64,000 bases of DNA from Algoriphagus resistens. GTDB lineage: Bacteria > Bacteroidota > Bacteroidia > Cytophagales > Cyclobacteriaceae. Below are positions 1-8,731 of this stretch, piece by piece; the stretch's first letter is position 1, and every line of letters begins with the position of its first letter. The notes beneath the pieces are model-generated. The model saw nothing but the letters and a program-made list of their open reading frames with translations. It was not told the origin of the DNA and made no database searches. Both the position numbers and the translations under genes were made by a program. Location: assembly GCF_001442615.1 (NCBI RefSeq), contig NZ_LMXN01000011.1:62001-126000 (forward strand). The letters are read 5' to 3'.

Positions 1-768
1 CTTTATAACCTCGAGATTTCCACAGCCTCTGATTCTGTGATCTATTCTACCGCCGAGCAGCCTTTCCCAGGCTATATCCAGGCAAATGATTCTATGCCGA
101 TAAATAATGGCATGGATGAGATTTTCCTAAGCTTGCGCAAAGGAGACAGTATTGCCTTTGAATCTAATGCGAAAGTTATTTTTGGCAATAATTTCCCTCC
201 ATTCTTAAAGGAGGATGATGTGGTAAAAGTGCGTTTGGGTGCTTTTGAGATTATGAATGAGGAAGCCATTCAGGCATACTTCGAAAAAGTTATGGCTGCA
301 GAAGAAGTGAAAAGAGAAGAGCGGGCCGCTGAAAGATTAGTCGAAGAGGATAAACTTATCCAAGAGTTCATCAAGGAAAAAGGACTTGATGCCCAAAAGA
401 CTGAAAGCGGGCTTTACTATGTGATAGAGGAGGAGGGAACAGGCGAACCTGTCACTGCAGGTACTACTATGCATGTCAACTATGCAGGTTATTTGATAGA
501 TGGAACCCTGTTTGACACTTCTATAGAGTCTTTGGCTAAGGAAAACAACGCGTTTATCGAAGGACGTCCCTACGAGCCACTTCCAGTAACAGTAGGTATG
601 GGCCAGGTGATTCCGGGTTGGGATGAAGGGTTGTTGCTATTGAAAAAAGGTTCTAAAGCAAAGTTTATTATTCCTTCACCACTTGGCTATGGTGAGAATG
701 CTATGGGAGCAAAAATCCCGGCTAATTCCATACTTGTTTTTGATGTAGATGTAGCGGATGTGCAATAA
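1..768 (+). CDS. FKBP-type peptidyl-prolyl isomerase, 5' end cut by window edge
   Basis: The reading frame is open from base 1, so the true start lies upstream; 255 residues are visible. The last 125 or so form a canonical FKBP fold: the substrate-pocket Trp sits in GQVIPGWDEGL, followed by KGSKAKFIIPSPLGYGE and IPANSILVFDVDV. The preceding part (around GMDEIFLSLRKGDSIAF) looks like a second, degenerate FKBP domain, joined by a charged Glu/Lys helix. Between the FDTS strand and the pocket there is a roughly 12-residue insertion (SLAKENNAF...) also present in the next two genes. Expected role: catalysis of proline cis-trans isomerisation or chaperoning of exported proteins. Whether it carries a lipoprotein signal cannot be seen. 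First of three tandem FKBP genes, 48 bases before the next. Confidence 0.9.
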   Translation, partial: LYNLEISTASDSVIYSTAEQPFPGYIQANDSMPINNGMDEIFLSLRKGDSIAFESNAKVIFGNNFPPFLKEDDVVKVRLGAFEIMNEEAIQAYFEKVMAAEEVKREERAAERLVEEDKLIQEFIKEKGLDAQKTESGLYYVIEEEGTGEPVTAGTTMHVNYAGYLIDGTLFDTSIESLAKENNAFIEGRPYEPLPVTVGMGQVIPGWDEGLLLLKKGSKAKFIIPSPLGYGENAMGAKIPANSILVFDVDVADVQ

Positions 769-816
769 GCTACGTATTGTAGGCATATCTAAGTAAACAA
801 TACTAAAACAAGCACA

Positions 817-1377
817 ATGAAAATTAGAGTATTTGCCCTTTTGAGCCTGATTGCAGGAAGCTTCGCTTTTGCATCTTGTATAGATGATGATGCCACTGAC
901 GATGTTATCTTTAATGAAGACTTAGCGGAAATTCAAGCTTACCTTGATACTACATCTATTGTAAATGTAAAGGAATATTACGATGAGGGTAGAGGGATCA
1001 CTGTAATTTGGCAAGAATTATCTGGTAGTAAGGATACTGTTAGTCTTGGAGATACCTTAAAGGTAAATTATGTAGGGAGATTACTTAACAATAGGGCATT
1101 TGATACCTCTTTCGAAGATATCGCGAAAGATGAAGGTATCTATAATTCTCAGAGGGATTACGACCCACTTGTCTTCCGGGTCGGAATTGGACAATTAATA
1201 GCAGGTTTTGAAATTGGAACTTTACAAATGGAAGTTGGAGATAAAGCTACCGTGTTCATTCCTTCTTATTACGCTTATGGCAAACAGGGGACATCAGGAG
1301 TAGTTCCTATCCCTGCCAATACCCCTATTTTATTTGAATTGGAATTATTAGATGTAATTCCGGGACCGCAGCAATAA
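817..1377 (+). CDS. FKBP-type peptidyl-prolyl isomerase, lipoprotein
   Basis: 186 residues. Residues 1-20 are a lipoprotein signal (hydrophobic core, lipobox FASC with Cys20) followed by an Asp-rich linker, so the protein is expected to be membrane-anchored and to act in the periplasm. An FKBP domain fills residues 65-183. The usual pocket Trp is replaced by Phe (IAGFEIGTLQ), which may lower isomerase activity. The domain carries the same insertion after FDTS (EDIAKDEGIYN) as both neighbours, so the three genes look like local duplicates. It is related in architecture to GldI, the FKBP lipoprotein of the gliding machinery of Flavobacterium, but nothing here proves a gliding role. Stop is one base before the next start, so the two are surely co-transcribed. 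Confidence 0.9.
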   Translation: MKIRVFALLSLIAGSFAFASCIDDDATDDVIFNEDLAEIQAYLDTTSIVNVKEYYDEGRGITVIWQELSGSKDTVSLGDTLKVNYVGRLLNNRAFDTSFEDIAKDEGIYNSQRDYDPLVFRVGIGQLIAGFEIGTLQMEVGDKATVFIPSYYAYGKQGTSGVVPIPANTPILFELELLDVIPGPQQ

Positions 1378-1378
1378 T

Positions 1379-1945
1379 ATGATTATACAAAGAGCTAGTA
1401 TTTTCTTTCTTTTAGTTTCAGCAGTGCTATTGATAAGCTGCGAGCCAAATAATCCTTACAATACAGGGCCAGTCTATGATGCAGCAGGTAACCTTGCAAA
1501 GGATAGTCTTTTGATTGTGGATTATTTGAAAACAGCCGAAATCGATAGCCTATATCGCATCCACGACCCTAGTGGAGTAGTGATTATCGTGCAGGAAGAA
1601 GGTGAAGGTTCTCGCCCCACGACAGGGAACACCGTTTATACCAATTACATAGGTTCGTTGATGAGTGATGGGACAGTATTTGATACGAATTTTGAGCAAA
1701 TAGCAAAAGAGAATGATATATATAATGAAGAAAGAGATTATGTTCTCCTTGACTTTTTGCTTACCGGCCAAGGGCAACAATCGAGCGTAATACAGGGTTG
1801 GCAGATTGGATTCAGACGGCTTAGGCCAGGTTCTAAAGCCAAATTGATTATACCTTCACCCTATGGCTATCAGAACGTAGGGAAAGGTGAAGTTCCACCC
1901 GATGCGATTTTGATATTTGATGTGGAATTCAAAGGAATGGACTAA
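1379..1945 (+). CDS. FKBP-type peptidyl-prolyl isomerase, lipoprotein
   Basis: 188 residues, starting one base after the previous stop. The lipobox is LISC (Cys21), so this is a lipoprotein. The FKBP domain (about 66-186) keeps the pocket Trp (VIQGWQIGFRRL) but has a Gln in place of the final Gly-Glu of the flap (YGYQNVG). It shares the insertion after FDTN (EQIAKENDIYN) with the two upstream paralogues. Transcription ends at a strong hairpin nine bases after the stop. Likely a periplasmic or outer-membrane-attached folding factor; the specific client is unknown. Confidence 0.9.
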   Translation: MIIQRASIFFLLVSAVLLISCEPNNPYNTGPVYDAAGNLAKDSLLIVDYLKTAEIDSLYRIHDPSGVVIIVQEEGEGSRPTTGNTVYTNYIGSLMSDGTVFDTNFEQIAKENDIYNEERDYVLLDFLLTGQGQQSSVIQGWQIGFRRLRPGSKAKLIIPSPYGYQNVGKGEVPPDAILIFDVEFKGMD

Positions 1946-1953
1946 AATAAATC

Positions 1954-1978
1954 AAGAGGGCTTCGGCCCTCTTTTTTT
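1954..1978 (+). terminator. Rho-independent terminator of the FKBP cluster
   Basis: Perfect 8-bp stem AAGAGGGC / GCCCTCTT around a TTCG tetraloop (1954-1973), followed by a run of T. This is a textbook intrinsic terminator. Confidence 0.95.
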
Positions 1979-2267
1979 GTTTTTTTCTGAAAGTCTTTTA
2001 ATCACGGAGGTCTGGGATGGAGATATAGTCTAAAATAAATTCAGCCTGCTTACCGTAGGCCGTGTTCATCAGCTGCCGTTCATGGAGCCATGATCAGTAT
2101 TTCTATTTGATCGCTCTTTTTCAAGTGTTGATAATTGATTTTTAGTGGTAACCCCGAATAGTAGAGGCGGGCTCGAATCTCGCATGGTTTACAATCATCT
2201 CAGGCTATGATCCTCTAGGTACAAGATCATACTCGATTTCAAAAAGTCACCCTATGGGCTTCTTCCC
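1979..2267. other. Intergenic stretch with an orphan leader element
   Basis: With the terminator this is a 322-base gap between convergent genes. No open frame with coding character is seen. Its main content is the minus-strand leader-like element at 2119-2243. A short T-arm-like hairpin (2169-2185) is present but no tRNA can be folded around it. Confidence 0.6.
2119..2243 (-). repeat. Orphan copy (G) of the dispersed leader element
   Basis: Read on the minus strand it opens with TGAAATCGAGTATG, closes its palindrome with CATGCGAGATTC, and then after about 30 unrelated bases carries the tail AAAATCAATTATCAACAC ending at TTGAAAAA. The same tail, with ATG instead of TTG, precedes the genes at 30498 and 34418. 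Here the frame behind the tail stops after 14 codons, so no gene follows: either a decayed gene or an element that spread on its own. A short frame starting TTG-Lys-Ser-Ser-Met lies inside the palindrome, as in copy D. Confidence 0.6.
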
Positions 2268-2582
2268 TTACGCTGCCAGTTTATGGGATTTGTCCTCCAA
2301 TTGAATCTTTTTTCCCAACCAGCCTAATACAAAAAAACTAACTACGAAGCCGATAATTGGAATGGATAAAATGAGCACTTGCCAGAAGAATGTACTTGTT
2401 TCTACCCCAAATTCACCAACAGTTGATTGGATTTCCGCCTCCCACTCTTGAAAAATCCCCAGTGAAGCCAGGTAAATCAAGTAGATCAATAGTGCCACCA
2501 TTACAACCGAGAAAATCATTCCCAGACGGATAAATACTTTGGCAATCTGAAAGCTTGGATCGAGTGAAAATGAATTGCTCAT
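2268..2582 (-). CDS. Small two-helix membrane protein, unknown function
   Basis: 104 residues. Two strongly hydrophobic segments (about 14-42 and 66-90) separated by an acidic, Glu-rich loop, with a Lys-rich C-terminus; topology suggests an inner-membrane protein with both ends in the cytoplasm. I do not recognise a family. It stands alone, 88 bases downstream of the ThuA-like gene on the same strand. A perfect 14-base palindrome at 2631-2644 lies in the gap before it and could be an operator. Confidence 0.7.
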   Translation of the reverse strand: MSNSFSLDPSFQIAKVFIRLGMIFSVVMVALLIYLIYLASLGIFQEWEAEIQSTVGEFGVETSTFFWQVLILSIPIIGFVVSFFVLGWLGKKIQLEDKSHKLAA

Positions 2583-2630
2583 AGGTAAAAGTTTTAATAA
2601 AAATGGGTTTCAAATTACTGTTAACCAAAT

Positions 2631-2644
2631 ATTTAACGTTAAAT
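2631..2644. promoter_or_regulatory. 14-base palindrome, candidate operator
   Basis: ATTTAACGTTAAAT is identical to its reverse complement and lies 49-62 bases upstream of the start of the small membrane protein gene. Perfect symmetry fits a dimeric regulator site, but AT-rich palindromes also arise by chance; no second copy was noticed in the window. Confidence 0.3.
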
Positions 2645-2670
2645 GCTTTTAAAAGTATTTGTATTATCCC

Positions 2671-3480
2671 TTATTTTTTCAAAAGCCAGTTCAGAGAACG
2701 GGAAATGACCTGCGTCTGTGGAGAGCTAGCGAGTGTAGTGCTTAAGGGTTTATTTGTGCCGCCATCGTAATCCATATCATTATGCCCCATATTAAAATAA
2801 ACCATTCTGTAATTGGTATTAGTCCAGATGACAGGATAGTATCCTTCGTGCCAGATCTCATGGGCTTTTGGACCTGTGCCTAGAGGAAAGCTTCTTGGAT
2901 CAATCGAAGCCAAGATCTCGATATCAGGGTTTTCCCGTAGGTCATGTTCCCATTTGTACCATTCATTTGGAGCTGCTTGGAGTTGGGTTGAAAGGCCGTC
3001 GAATATCTCATGATTAGGCTGTTCTATTTTGAGAATTGCTCCAGTTGGACGCCAGGTGTTGCTGTCATATTGACCAGAGCCCAGGAATTTTTCGTGATAC
3101 CAATCCCAGTTTTGAGGAAAATCAGAAGGAGTAAGGGCAAAAGCAGAAAAGTGGAAACCCATCCATGCACCACCGCTTTCCATATACTTTTCAAAGGCTT
3201 GCCGCTGTATTGAAGCTTCGGGGCGTGTATCTAGAAAAATCACCAATTGATAGTTCTTCAGGTTTTCAATAGTCATTTTGTCCCAATCCGAAGTAGAGGA
3301 GAACTTAAATCCTTTTTCCTTTGCGAGTTTTTCAAACCATGGTAGTGCTTCATTGACAAATGAAATATGCGCTAAGTCATTCTCCGCAGTGTAGAAGGCA
3401 ATAACTTTTGCAGCTTGCTGGGAAAATGAATTTCCGCTAACTGATAGGAGTAGAAAAGAGAGAATAAGAATTGCTTTCAT
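2671..3480 (-). CDS. ThuA-like domain protein, exported
   Basis: 269 residues with a cleavable signal peptide (1-20, SGNSFSQ). The remainder matches the ThuA / trehalose-utilisation glutamine-amidotransferase-like fold: the IAFYTAENDLAHISF opening, the central VIFLDTRP strand, GGAWMGFHFSAF and the closing VIWTNTNYRMVYFNMGHND. In Bacteroidota such proteins are often secreted and found near sugar-degrading enzymes; no enzymatic activity is established for most of them. It begins 36 bases after the stop of the giant Gly-rich gene on the same strand, so it may be its downstream partner, but the shared transcript is an inference. Confidence 0.85.
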   Translation of the reverse strand: MKAILILSFLLLSVSGNSFSQQAAKVIAFYTAENDLAHISFVNEALPWFEKLAKEKGFKFSSTSDWDKMTIENLKNYQLVIFLDTRPEASIQRQAFEKYMESGGAWMGFHFSAFALTPSDFPQNWDWYHEKFLGSGQYDSNTWRPTGAILKIEQPNHEIFDGLSTQLQAAPNEWYKWEHDLRENPDIEILASIDPRSFPLGTGPKAHEIWHEGYYPVIWTNTNYRMVYFNMGHNDMDYDGGTNKPLSTTLASSPQTQVISRSLNWLLKK

Positions 3481-3516
3481 TAAAGATGAAATAGATAAGC
3501 TATAGTTGAGTTCTTT

Positions 3517-6500
3517 TTATCTTCTCAGGATTTTGAGTTGCTCACTTTGGACACCCCAAATTAACTGCACAATATGAATTCCGGGAGCAGCTTGCTCAAG
3601 GTACTTATTAACAGCTATGCTTACCTCCTCAATAGAGCTTACCGAATAGATTTGAAAAACCCCTTTCACATCTGATATTTTTATCAGGATTTGTTCATCT
3701 TTAAAATTGCTTCTGTCCAGTAAATCAACCTTTACAAAGTCCCCGGGACTGCTGGGGTTTGGGTAGATGATCCAGTTTGACATGCCTTTTAGTCGATTGG
3801 TTTGAATGGAACGGGTTACACTATAATTGAAATCACCACTCAGATCTACCTGTTTAAGCCTGTAGAAGATATTTCCACCTGAAGCAGGGAGATCAGTATC
3901 TGTAAATTTATATTCAACAGTGGTGTCAGAATAGCCCTGTCCCTTCACTTCACCAATTTTAGTCCAGGTTCCTACATCATTCACTGCCTTTTCGATTTCA
4001 AAGTGGGAATTTTCCCATTCTTGGGCAGTGGCCCAGGAGAGTTCTCCTGATCGATTGGAGGAGTTGTATCTGGCTTCGAAATAGAGGTATTCAACTGCTA
4101 GTATGCGGTAATTGAAGTAATAAATATAGACGACACCATCGCCGCCTTTTCCGCCAGCGTAATAACCAGCTCCACCTCCAGAGCCTGTCTGATCTAACCC
4201 CGCTCCACCTACAGGATTTGTTCCATCAAGGTTTCCATTTCCACCTAAGGTTTTTTCATTTGGGGCTTTACCTCCTTTTCCAACTTTCTCAGCACCATTA
4301 AAATCATCGCCAATTCCGCCACCCCCCCCGCCGAAATACCTAATAGAATCTCCCATTGTCAATGAAATTCCAGCACCTCCGTCCCCTCCTTCACCTTGTC
4401 CACCACCAGCTGCCTTTCCAGTAAGTCCTGGTCCACCTAAGCCAGCTCCACCGCCTCCTGCGAATGCCATAGCATCTTTATTGTCACCATTGCCTGCCGA
4501 GTTACCAGATGCGCTCGAGCCGCCATTTCCTTTGAATTGACTTGTTGCCGCTCCACCTCCCCCAGCGGCTCCGTTTCCTCCATTGAGGGAATTTCCAGAT
4601 CCCCCACTTCCTCCTCCAGCTGCCACAGCTGATATTGTAGAACCATCAATTATACCTGTAATTGACGATGCTTCTCCTTGACTTCCACGATTTTGTGATA
4701 TTCCGCCTAAGCCTCCTTCGCCTACCACAATGTCAAAAAAAGAATTTGCAGGTAGTCCATAAGGTTGAGAACTTATAAAGGATTGTGTGGTTATTCCACC
4801 GGAACCACCACCGCCAGAACCAAATCCACTTCCTCCACCACCTCCAGCTCCTCCTATGAAACTGGAAAATTCAGCTAACCCTTCTGGGGCTGTCCATGTA
4901 TTATCACAAGTAAATTGAATTATGGTAGTTCCAGAAATTGCTCCATCATCAATTACTTTAAAACAAGGCGAGACTGGGGGGAGGGGATACGAAATAAGGA
5001 TTAAACCTTGTCCGCCAGACCCTCCTGAACTATTTCCATCTGATCCACCGCCACCTCCACCTGGAGTTTCGCCTGCTTTGCCTGCATTATTTCCGCTCCC
5101 TGTACCTCCATCACCACCTTGGCCACCTGTCGTGCCACCACCATTTCCTCCTTTTCCACCGGCAGAACCGGTATGAGAACCTCCTAACGCTCCATTTTCT
5201 GTTTGGCCGGTACCACCAGCGCCTCGGGTTTGACCGATGGCACCAAGTCCTCCTGAAGCAAAGGCAAGGCTCGAACTTTGAGGATTTGGATCACTACTAT
5301 CTCGTGTTGCATAACTTACTCCACCATTTCCTTGGTTTGTTCCCCCAGTTCCAATAAAAAGTCCAATGATTTCTCCAGGAACGACAGGAATAGTAACTTC
5401 TGTGTATCCTCCTCCACCTCCTCCTGCACCATTACTATTATCTTTTCCACCGGCACCACCACCTCCCCAAACTTTAATCGTGATTTCATAAATTCCTGCT
5501 GGAACATAAAATGTGCCGTTGGTTGGATAGACTGCTGATCGAATTCCAAAAAAAGTAATATTATTCTCTAATAAAGGGACAAAGCAATCATCAGTAACTT
5601 TCTTGATTTGAGTTATTGTCAGGCTAGTTAAATCTTCACTTAATATGGCTATTGATGAAAATATACCTACACCATTGTTGATGGTTACTGATGTAGTACC
5701 ACCACCTGAATTTGCCAAACCTAATGAGTAAGTAACTTCATAGATACCATCTGGAACAATATTACTATCCACATTAAACCTTACCGAGGCAGTACCACCA
5801 ATATTTGAAGGCGAAACAGATGTAATAGATTCAAAGGCATATTCTGGTTGCACGTCAATGAAGCCTGTAGCAGCGACTGTTCCACAGCCTCCAGTCAATG
5901 GAATGCTGTAGGGATAAATTCCAGGAGAGACTGAAGCTGCGACTGTTCCGCTAATGGTAATCGTTCCTCCCGACCAAGCGGCGGATAGACCTAGAGGTAA
6001 TCCATTTGCTCCCGAAATTCCTGCGTTAGCGATCCCTGTGGCAAGTGTAGTAGTGTGAGTAAAAGGTGTAATAGTGCGGTTAATAAAACAAGAACTAGGA
6101 TGCGCATCAGAAGATGCTGTAGTCATATTTTTTTGTACAGTAAGGGATGATGAAGTAGCTGGAGCAGTGGATCCGCACCCATTTACATCTAGATAGCTGA
6201 CAGTAATAGCTTTGTTTCCTGAAGTAAGCCATTGAAGTGTCAAAGTATTTGAACCGGTACTACCTCCTGAAACAATGGAGTAATCCGTTCCGGCTACTCC
6301 CGGAATAGTCCAAGCATAATTTAACTGACCTGCCTGAGTTTCATAGGTTACATTGCTATCTACACATTGAGTGCCTGTAGGCTCTACAGTGAAAGAAACT
6401 ACTGGAAGCGGATTTACTACCAATGCTCCAGAAAGTGAACTCGTTGCAGTGGTGCCGCACGTAAGGGATGTGACAACAACATAATAGTAGGTTGTTCCAC

Positions 6501-8472
6501 TTGAAGCTGAAGGTGGGATATAAGAATTGCTTGTAGCTCCAGAGATTAAATTTGGAGTGATATAGTCTGGCGTATCGTTACTAAACCACTGATAGGTCAA
6601 ACCTTGTTGAGTTGCTACTGAAATAGGAGAAAAAGCCTGATTTACGCATCTTGTTTGTCCTATCAAGCTTGGGGAATTTATAGCGGCTTGGGCGTTTACT
6701 GTGATAGTTCCAGTAGCATTTATAGCTCCGCATCCTCCTGATAGAGGAATGGAATAATTGAATACTCCTGAGATGCTCGGTGTACCACTTATAGTAATAG
6801 TATTGCCTGACCAAGAAGGTGTTATCCCTATAGGTAGACCTGTGGCTGAACCGATACCGGTAGCTCCAGTCGTTGTATGTGTAATTGGTGTTATAGCAGA
6901 ATTAACACAAACAAGTGGCGAAGCTGAAGCCGGTGTCACGGAATTGTTCGGGGTGACGATGTAGGCTGCGGAAACTGGACTCGTGACACTTGAACAGCTT
7001 GGAGAACTAACTATAACATAATAATAGGTAGTGCCAGCAACATTGGATGGAGGAACATAGCTATTTGATGTTGCCCCTGAGATTAAGTTAGGCGTATCAT
7101 AGTCGGGTGTATTATTGCTATACCATTGATAGGTGTAGCCAAATCCAGTTCCGATTGACATTTGGCTAAAAGCTACGCCGTTTATGCAAGTTGTACCTCC
7201 TGGGCTATTTTGGCTCTTGATGCTTGTGATCTCATTGATAGTAAGAGTTCCTGTAGCATTAATAGAACCACAGCCACCAGTAAGAGGAACTGAATATGGA
7301 AATGACCCAAAAGAGGTAGGAGTTCCTGAAAAAACAATCTGATTGGCAGCCCATGATGCTGTTATTCCATTAGGTAGCCCTGATGGAATTCCTATCCCTG
7401 TTGCTCCTGTTGTTGTTTGAGTCACTCCTGCAGGAAAGGCTGAACTTTGGCAAAAAGTGCTGGAGGAAATTGTTGAAGCAGAATTATTTGCGGAAACGGT
7501 TATTGTTCCATTTGCAATAGAGCTTGTACAACTTCCAATTGGAGTTACAGTGTAATTGTAAGTATTTCCTGTCGCACTAGCATTTGGAGCACCTGAAATG
7601 GTTACTAATCCATTTGAGTACGAACCAGTTATTCCAGGAGGCAAATTTGAAAATGAAGCACCATAAGCACCGACTATATTATATGTAATATTTACAATGT
7701 TCGAACCAGAACAAACAGTTTGAATAGTTGTATTTGCTGCTGAGGTTCTTGTGTTAGAACAAGTCCAAGAAATACTAATCTGGCCATTTCCACCATTTCC
7801 ACCAGAAAATCCGTCTCCACCTTCACCCCCTCCACCTCCACCAGGTTGAATTCCATTTTTACCCAGTGCCTGCGCAGCTGTTCCTGATGTACCACCGGCA
7901 CCACCTGAACCAGCTCCACCTAAACCAGTTCCTCCAATACCTAAATTATTGCCAATGGCCCCATTTCCTAAAGAACTTCCGGCAGCCCCTCCACCTGAAC
8001 CAGGGCTATTTCCCGAATTTAAAGGGGTAGAGGAATTTCCACCCTCTCTATAAAAATAAATTCCTGTTCCAGCAGTACCACCAATTCCTGCTGTGGTTGA
8101 ATTTCCCCTATTTCCGCCATTTGCAGTTAAAGTTCCAAATGAAGTTGGTGCCCCATTTGTAGATGCAGTTGTATTTGATTGACCTTGACCACCATTTCCA
8201 ATATTATATGTAAAAACTTCACCTGAGACAACTGGAAATCCGGTTGCTAGAAGAAAAGCACCACCTCCACCTCCTGCAGCTCCCTTATTTCCCAAGTTAA
8301 ATCCCCCACCTCCTCCCGCTCCCCAAATAGAAACGTTTAACGAAGTTACCCCATGAGGAACTGTAAAATTAGATGGTCCTGTTGCTGTAATTGTTTGAGT
8401 CTGCCCAAAAGCCTCCCAACCGATCGAAATCAGTGAAATAAAAAGTATGACTTTTAGTAAAGATTTTCCCAT
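3517..8472 (-). CDS. Giant Gly-rich and Ig-like surface protein with T9SS sorting domain
   Basis: 1651 residues. Signal peptide 1-23. Three glycine-rich cassettes lie at about 30-240, 980-1180 and 1185-1445, each opening with an aromatic strand such as FTVPHGVTSLNVSIWGAG and then runs of GGGG with Asn, Ser and Ala. Between the first and second cassette are alternating Ig-like modules: one type contains ATGIG...GLP.GI...SGT and ends PYSVPLTGGCG (three copies), the other contains YQW(Y/F)SN.TPDY.TPNLISGATSNSY (two copies), plus one PKD-like module. The C-terminal 190 residues hold a fibronectin-like segment and a type A T9SS sorting domain (IIYPNPSSPGDF... to QLKILRR). Expected to be secreted and displayed on the cell surface or released; adhesion or matrix role is inference. 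Confidence 0.9.
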   Translation of the reverse strand: MGKSLLKVILFISLISIGWEAFGQTQTITATGPSNFTVPHGVTSLNVSIWGAGGGGGFNLGNKGAAGGGGGAFLLATGFPVVSGEVFTYNIGNGGQGQSNTTASTNGAPTSFGTLTANGGNRGNSTTAGIGGTAGTGIYFYREGGNSSTPLNSGNSPGSGGGAAGSSLGNGAIGNNLGIGGTGLGGAGSGGAGGTSGTAAQALGKNGIQPGGGGGGEGGDGFSGGNGGNGQISISWTCSNTRTSAANTTIQTVCSGSNIVNITYNIVGAYGASFSNLPPGITGSYSNGLVTISGAPNASATGNTYNYTVTPIGSCTSSIANGTITVSANNSASTISSSTFCQSSAFPAGVTQTTTGATGIGIPSGLPNGITASWAANQIVFSGTPTSFGSFPYSVPLTGGCGSINATGTLTINEITSIKSQNSPGGTTCINGVAFSQMSIGTGFGYTYQWYSNNTPDYDTPNLISGATSNSYVPPSNVAGTTYYYVIVSSPSCSSVTSPVSAAYIVTPNNSVTPASASPLVCVNSAITPITHTTTGATGIGSATGLPIGITPSWSGNTITISGTPSISGVFNYSIPLSGGCGAINATGTITVNAQAAINSPSLIGQTRCVNQAFSPISVATQQGLTYQWFSNDTPDYITPNLISGATSNSYIPPSASSGTTYYYVVVTSLTCGTTATSSLSGALVVNPLPVVSFTVEPTGTQCVDSNVTYETQAGQLNYAWTIPGVAGTDYSIVSGGSTGSNTLTLQWLTSGNKAITVSYLDVNGCGSTAPATSSSLTVQKNMTTASSDAHPSSCFINRTITPFTHTTTLATGIANAGISGANGLPLGLSAAWSGGTITISGTVAASVSPGIYPYSIPLTGGCGTVAATGFIDVQPEYAFESITSVSPSNIGGTASVRFNVDSNIVPDGIYEVTYSLGLANSGGGTTSVTINNGVGIFSSIAILSEDLTSLTITQIKKVTDDCFVPLLENNITFFGIRSAVYPTNGTFYVPAGIYEITIKVWGGGGAGGKDNSNGAGGGGGGYTEVTIPVVPGEIIGLFIGTGGTNQGNGGVSYATRDSSDPNPQSSSLAFASGGLGAIGQTRGAGGTGQTENGALGGSHTGSAGGKGGNGGGTTGGQGGDGGTGSGNNAGKAGETPGGGGGGSDGNSSGGSGGQGLILISYPLPPVSPCFKVIDDGAISGTTIIQFTCDNTWTAPEGLAEFSSFIGGAGGGGGSGFGSGGGGSGGITTQSFISSQPYGLPANSFFDIVVGEGGLGGISQNRGSQGEASSITGIIDGSTISAVAAGGGSGGSGNSLNGGNGAAGGGGAATSQFKGNGGSSASGNSAGNGDNKDAMAFAGGGGAGLGGPGLTGKAAGGGQGEGGDGGAGISLTMGDSIRYFGGGGGGIGDDFNGAEKVGKGGKAPNEKTLGGNGNLDGTNPVGGAGLDQTGSGGGAGYYAGGKGGDGVVYIYYFNYRILAVEYLYFEARYNSSNRSGELSWATAQEWENSHFEIEKAVNDVGTWTKIGEVKGQGYSDTTVEYKFTDTDLPASGGNIFYRLKQVDLSGDFNYSVTRSIQTNRLKGMSNWIIYPNPSSPGDFVKVDLLDRSNFKDEQILIKISDVKGVFQIYSVSSIEEVSIAVNKYLEQAAPGIHIVQLIWGVQSEQLKILRR

Positions 8473-8508
8473 ACAACTTCAGTACATCGCGCTGAATTTC
8501 GTATTAAT

Positions 8509-8536
8509 AAAAACGCATTTCGAATTTAGCGTTTTT
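8509..8536 (-). promoter_or_regulatory. Hairpin in the leader of the giant Gly-rich gene
   Basis: AAAAACGC and GCGTTTTT form a perfect 8-bp inverted repeat with a 12-base loop, 37-64 bases upstream of the start codon at 8472. It could be a leader hairpin or an operator; no partner protein can be named. Confidence 0.35.
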
Positions 8537-8677
8537 CAGTTACAATTCTACTAGATTTTCCCATAACTACTTAAAAATAAAAGTGTTCTCAGTCGGTTTA
8601 TATTGAAATTAATAGGGAAAGTTGTGTTTCCGGGCGGGATTCCATACTGATGTATGAAGATTATCCAGCTAGTTACT

Positions 8678-8706
8678 AAAAAAGCCAATCCATTATAGAT
8701 TGGCTT
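8678..8706 (-). terminator. Terminator of the LVIVD lipoprotein gene
   Basis: On the minus strand: AAGCCAATC, a 6-base loop, GATTGGCTT and a T run, starting 26 bases after the stop codon of the gene at 8732-10345. Good stem and U-tract. Confidence 0.9.
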
Positions 8707-8731
8707 CTACTAAGAATCAGGGGCTTTTACC

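Noticed and set aside
2161-2190. T-arm-like hairpin GCGGGCTCGAATCTCGC suggesting a tRNA or attachment-site remnant
   Set aside because: Loop begins CTCGAAT rather than TTCGA, and no acceptor, anticodon or D arm can be found on either side; the stretch is part of leader copy G.
4922-5176. Pro-rich open frames opposite the Gly-rich genes (also 11250-11525)
   Set aside because: Reverse complement of Gly codons reads as Pro codons; these are shadows, not real Pro-rich proteins.
5000-8300. CRISPR-like regular repeats in the giant Gly-rich gene
   Set aside because: Repeats are imperfect, coding, and follow protein modules and glycine runs; no constant repeat-spacer pattern.
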